Positions 62,413 to 64,000 of a DNA stretch of 64,000 nt are shown in pieces. The notes below the pieces were generated by a model, which had not been told where the DNA came from, ran no database searches, and was given only the letters and a program-made list of their open reading frames with translations. Both the position numbers and the translations under genes were made by a program. Each line of letters opens with the position of its first letter. Positions within the stretch are counted from its first letter, which is position 1. This stretch comes from Paenibacillus terrae (GTDB lineage Bacteria; Bacillota; Bacilli; Paenibacillales; Paenibacillaceae): contig NZ_PNXQ01000018.1 of assembly GCF_005217525.1 (NCBI RefSeq), forward strand, positions 154,192 to 218,191, in the 5' to 3' direction.

Positions 62413-62912
62413 TTTCGCAATACCTCATTTAACTTTGAATTTAGTCCATATGAATGCGCATGACAAATAGCCACTGCCAAAGCATCCGCCACATCATCGG
62501 GTTTAGGCACAACTTGAAGCTTAAGAAACATTCTAACCATTTCCTGTACTTGCTTCTTCTCAGCCTTTCCATACCCTACAATAGCCTGTTTCACCTGCAT
62601 AGGCGTATATTCCCCTATAGGCAGACCACGTTGTTTCGCAGCCAGCACCAGCACACCCCGCGCCTGACTCACAGACATTGCGGTTGTTACGTTACGATTA
62701 AAAAAAAGCTTTTCCAGCGCTACCGCATCAGGCTTATATTTATCAATCAATTGCAGCATGCCTTCATACACATGAAGCAACCGCTCTTCTTCCGGTGTAT
62801 GAGCCTCCGTCTGGATGCAGCCATATTGAACAGGAATCACCTTACTGCCAATCTTGTCCACAAATCCAAAGCCCACAATTGCAATGCCCGGATCAATTCC
62901 TAGAAAACGCAA
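62409..62912 (-). CDS. ruvC: Crossover junction endodeoxyribonuclease RuvC
   Basis: 167-residue Holliday junction resolvase. Catalytic acidic residues in LGIDPGIAIVGFG, ALEKLFFNRNVTTAM, and PDDVADALAVAICHAH. First of the ruvC-ruvA-ruvB run. B. subtilis has no RuvC at this place (it uses RecU), while Paenibacillus and many other Firmicutes keep it. Confidence 0.95.
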   Translation of the reverse strand: MRFLGIDPGIAIVGFGFVDKIGSKVIPVQYGCIQTEAHTPEEERLLHVYEGMLQLIDKYKPDAVALEKLFFNRNVTTAMSVSQARGVLVLAAKQRGLPIGEYTPMQVKQAIVGYGKAEKKQVQEMVRMFLKLQVVPKPDDVADALAVAICHAHSYGLNSKLNEVLRK

Positions 62913-63084
62913 AAAAATCTCTCCCCTATCGCCAAAATACGGCGTTAACTAGCCATTAACGATCAATATCAAAACCATAATCATTGCCAAATACTAAACA
63001 AAGCGAACATATGTGTCGTTCTTTCATTATAACAAAACTTTGCATCTAATAGAGTAAAAAGTTTAATCCTAAGTTCAGCACAAA

Positions 63085-63135
63085 AAAGAGACGTTATACG
63101 CCTCCCCCTCCCGGGCAAAGCCTACACGCCTCTTT
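63085..63135 (-). terminator. Terminator of bofC
   Basis: AAAGAGGCGT pairs with ACGTCTCTTT (one G-U pair) around a loop of about 30 bases; six T follow on the minus strand. Confidence 0.7.
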
Positions 63136-63146
63136 CTTGCATGTAA

Positions 63147-63851
63147 TCAATATTGCTGCTTCAATACCCGCTGTGTTCGCTCCACTGCAAAATCACTAAA
63201 AGTAGAGATCACACTGTTGTATTCGTTCATATCCTGCACACGGATTCCCTGCTGGAGCTGCTCATACACTCCCTCGGGCAGAGCCGTCTCCATTGATCCC
63301 ACATCCAGCTGAAAGAAAGTCCGAATTACTTTTTCTTTTTTAGGCGGCCCTTCAAACAAAGTAAGTTGTCCATCCATACTCATACCCATGTAGGCGTGCT
63401 GTTTGCATAACTCCGACAAATCCTCCACCTTACGCTCCAGCCACACCTCGCCTCTGGTATTTAACCGTCCCTTCCAATCGGGATGCTGCTTCAGCAAGCT
63501 CTCTAACTGCTGCGAACTTAACGTTCCCAAAGAAAGTGTCTCTGTACCACACACATAGGTAGTTAACAAATGAGTCTTTCTGCTGATGCCAGAAGCACGA
63601 ATACTTTGCAATACCTGCACCTGCGAGGAATGCACTTCAGCCGGACTCGTGTGTGAAGGCTCCTCCGTATCAACGTCCGCCATAACGGTAGTAGCAAGGG
63701 GCTGTGACAGCATAGTCTGCATATGACGTGAAAACAGGATACCTAAACCTGCCAGCAAACAAGCCGATCCAAAAATAGTACAGGCCCACACCGTTCTTCT
63801 CCACTGCTTCCAGCGTCGTCTAATTTGTTTTTTCCAGCTTAATCGCTTCAC
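63147..63851 (-). CDS. bofC: BofC-like forespore protein
   Basis: 234 residues with a basic N-terminus and one membrane helix (ACTIFGSACLLAGLGILFS), then a BofC-like domain in the second half (YVCGTETLSLGTLSSQQLES; YMGMSMDGQLTLFEGPP). In B. subtilis BofC acts in the intermembrane space of the forespore on SpoIVB, linking to sigma-K activation. Position before ruvC/ruvA is conserved there too. Confidence 0.85.
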   Translation of the reverse strand: MKRLSWKKQIRRRWKQWRRTVWACTIFGSACLLAGLGILFSRHMQTMLSQPLATTVMADVDTEEPSHTSPAEVHSSQVQVLQSIRASGISRKTHLLTTYVCGTETLSLGTLSSQQLESLLKQHPDWKGRLNTRGEVWLERKVEDLSELCKQHAYMGMSMDGQLTLFEGPPKKEKVIRTFFQLDVGSMETALPEGVYEQLQQGIRVQDMNEYNSVISTFSDFAVERTQRVLKQQY

Positions 63852-63910
63852 AGTAATCCCTTCCGTCCCACTTTTTGTGTTAGTGTGACCTGACGATTAC
63901 TGATTTATAC

Positions 63911-63937
63911 AAAAAAGCCGCTTCTTCAAGCGACTTT
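63911..63937 (-). terminator. Terminator of the tRNA gene
   Basis: AAGTCGCTT pairs with AAGCGGCTT around a four-base loop, followed by six T on the minus strand. Confidence 0.8.
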
Positions 63938-63946
63938 CCTTTTAAA

Positions 63947-64000
63947 TCGGGATGACACGATTTGAACATGCGACCCCCTGGTCCCAAACCAGGTGCTCTA
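63947..64000 (-). tRNA. tRNA-Pro (anticodon UGG), 3' part
   Basis: Only the 3' two-thirds are in the window. The anticodon arm reads CCTGG TTTGGGA CCAGG, giving anticodon TGG; the T arm has TTCAAAT, and the acceptor strand ends CATCCCG with discriminator A. CCA is not encoded. Confidence 0.9.

Overview
The window looks like a chromosomal segment of a spore-forming, low-to-mid GC Firmicute, most likely a Paenibacillus of the P. polymyxa type. This rests on gene content: spoVB and bofC, a CymR-type Rrf2 repressor beside a cysteine desulfurase, a T-box leader before hisS, a comN-like gene next to secDF, and the aspS/tcdA/rarA/cymR/mnmA neighbourhood known from Bacillus. The species was not tested by any search.

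Layout. 1-4.5 kb: end of a chemotaxis receptor, a PRC-barrel gene, cysteine desulfurase and cymR on the minus strand, and divergent mnmA. 4.5-11.2 kb: an AT-rich accessory island bounded by two 27-bp direct repeats (25/27 identical). It holds a WXG100-type polymorphic toxin with a candidate immunity gene, a lipoprotein, an intact IS3-family element inserted in the loop of a terminator, a small secreted metzincin-like protease with a partner, and relics of a ParB-like gene, a serine recombinase, a tyrosine recombinase and an Ig-like surface protein. 11.2-16.9 kb: PPK2 polyphosphate kinase, two tandem crcB/fluC genes, rarA and helD. 17.2-29.1 kb: a complete citrate fermentation cluster on the minus strand, in transcription order OmpR-type regulator, 2-hydroxycarboxylate transporter, hybrid histidine kinase, citD, citE, citF, malic-enzyme-like oxaloacetate decarboxylase, citC, citX, citG. 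29.1-46.4 kb: IS3 relic, ABC exporter, purine permease, tcdA, aspS, T-box-hisS, stress-type small genes, dtd, relA, uracil permease, a chemotaxis receptor and apt. 46.4-64 kb: recJ, CDF transporter, secF, secD, comN-like gene, spoVB, DUF421, a YrzE-like gene, yajC, tgt, queA, a SpoIID-like gene, ruvB, ruvA, ruvC, bofC and the 3' part of tRNA-Pro(UGG).

How it fits together. The citrate cluster can take up citrate, cleave it to acetate and oxaloacetate, decarboxylate oxaloacetate to pyruvate with a soluble enzyme, and make and attach the citrate lyase cofactor. No biotin-dependent decarboxylase is present, so the layout resembles that of lactic acid bacteria more than enteric bacteria. Two similar 70-bp elements lie upstream of the transporter and of the kinase-lyase operon and are the best candidates for a shared regulator site. 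No rRNA genes or CRISPR array were seen.
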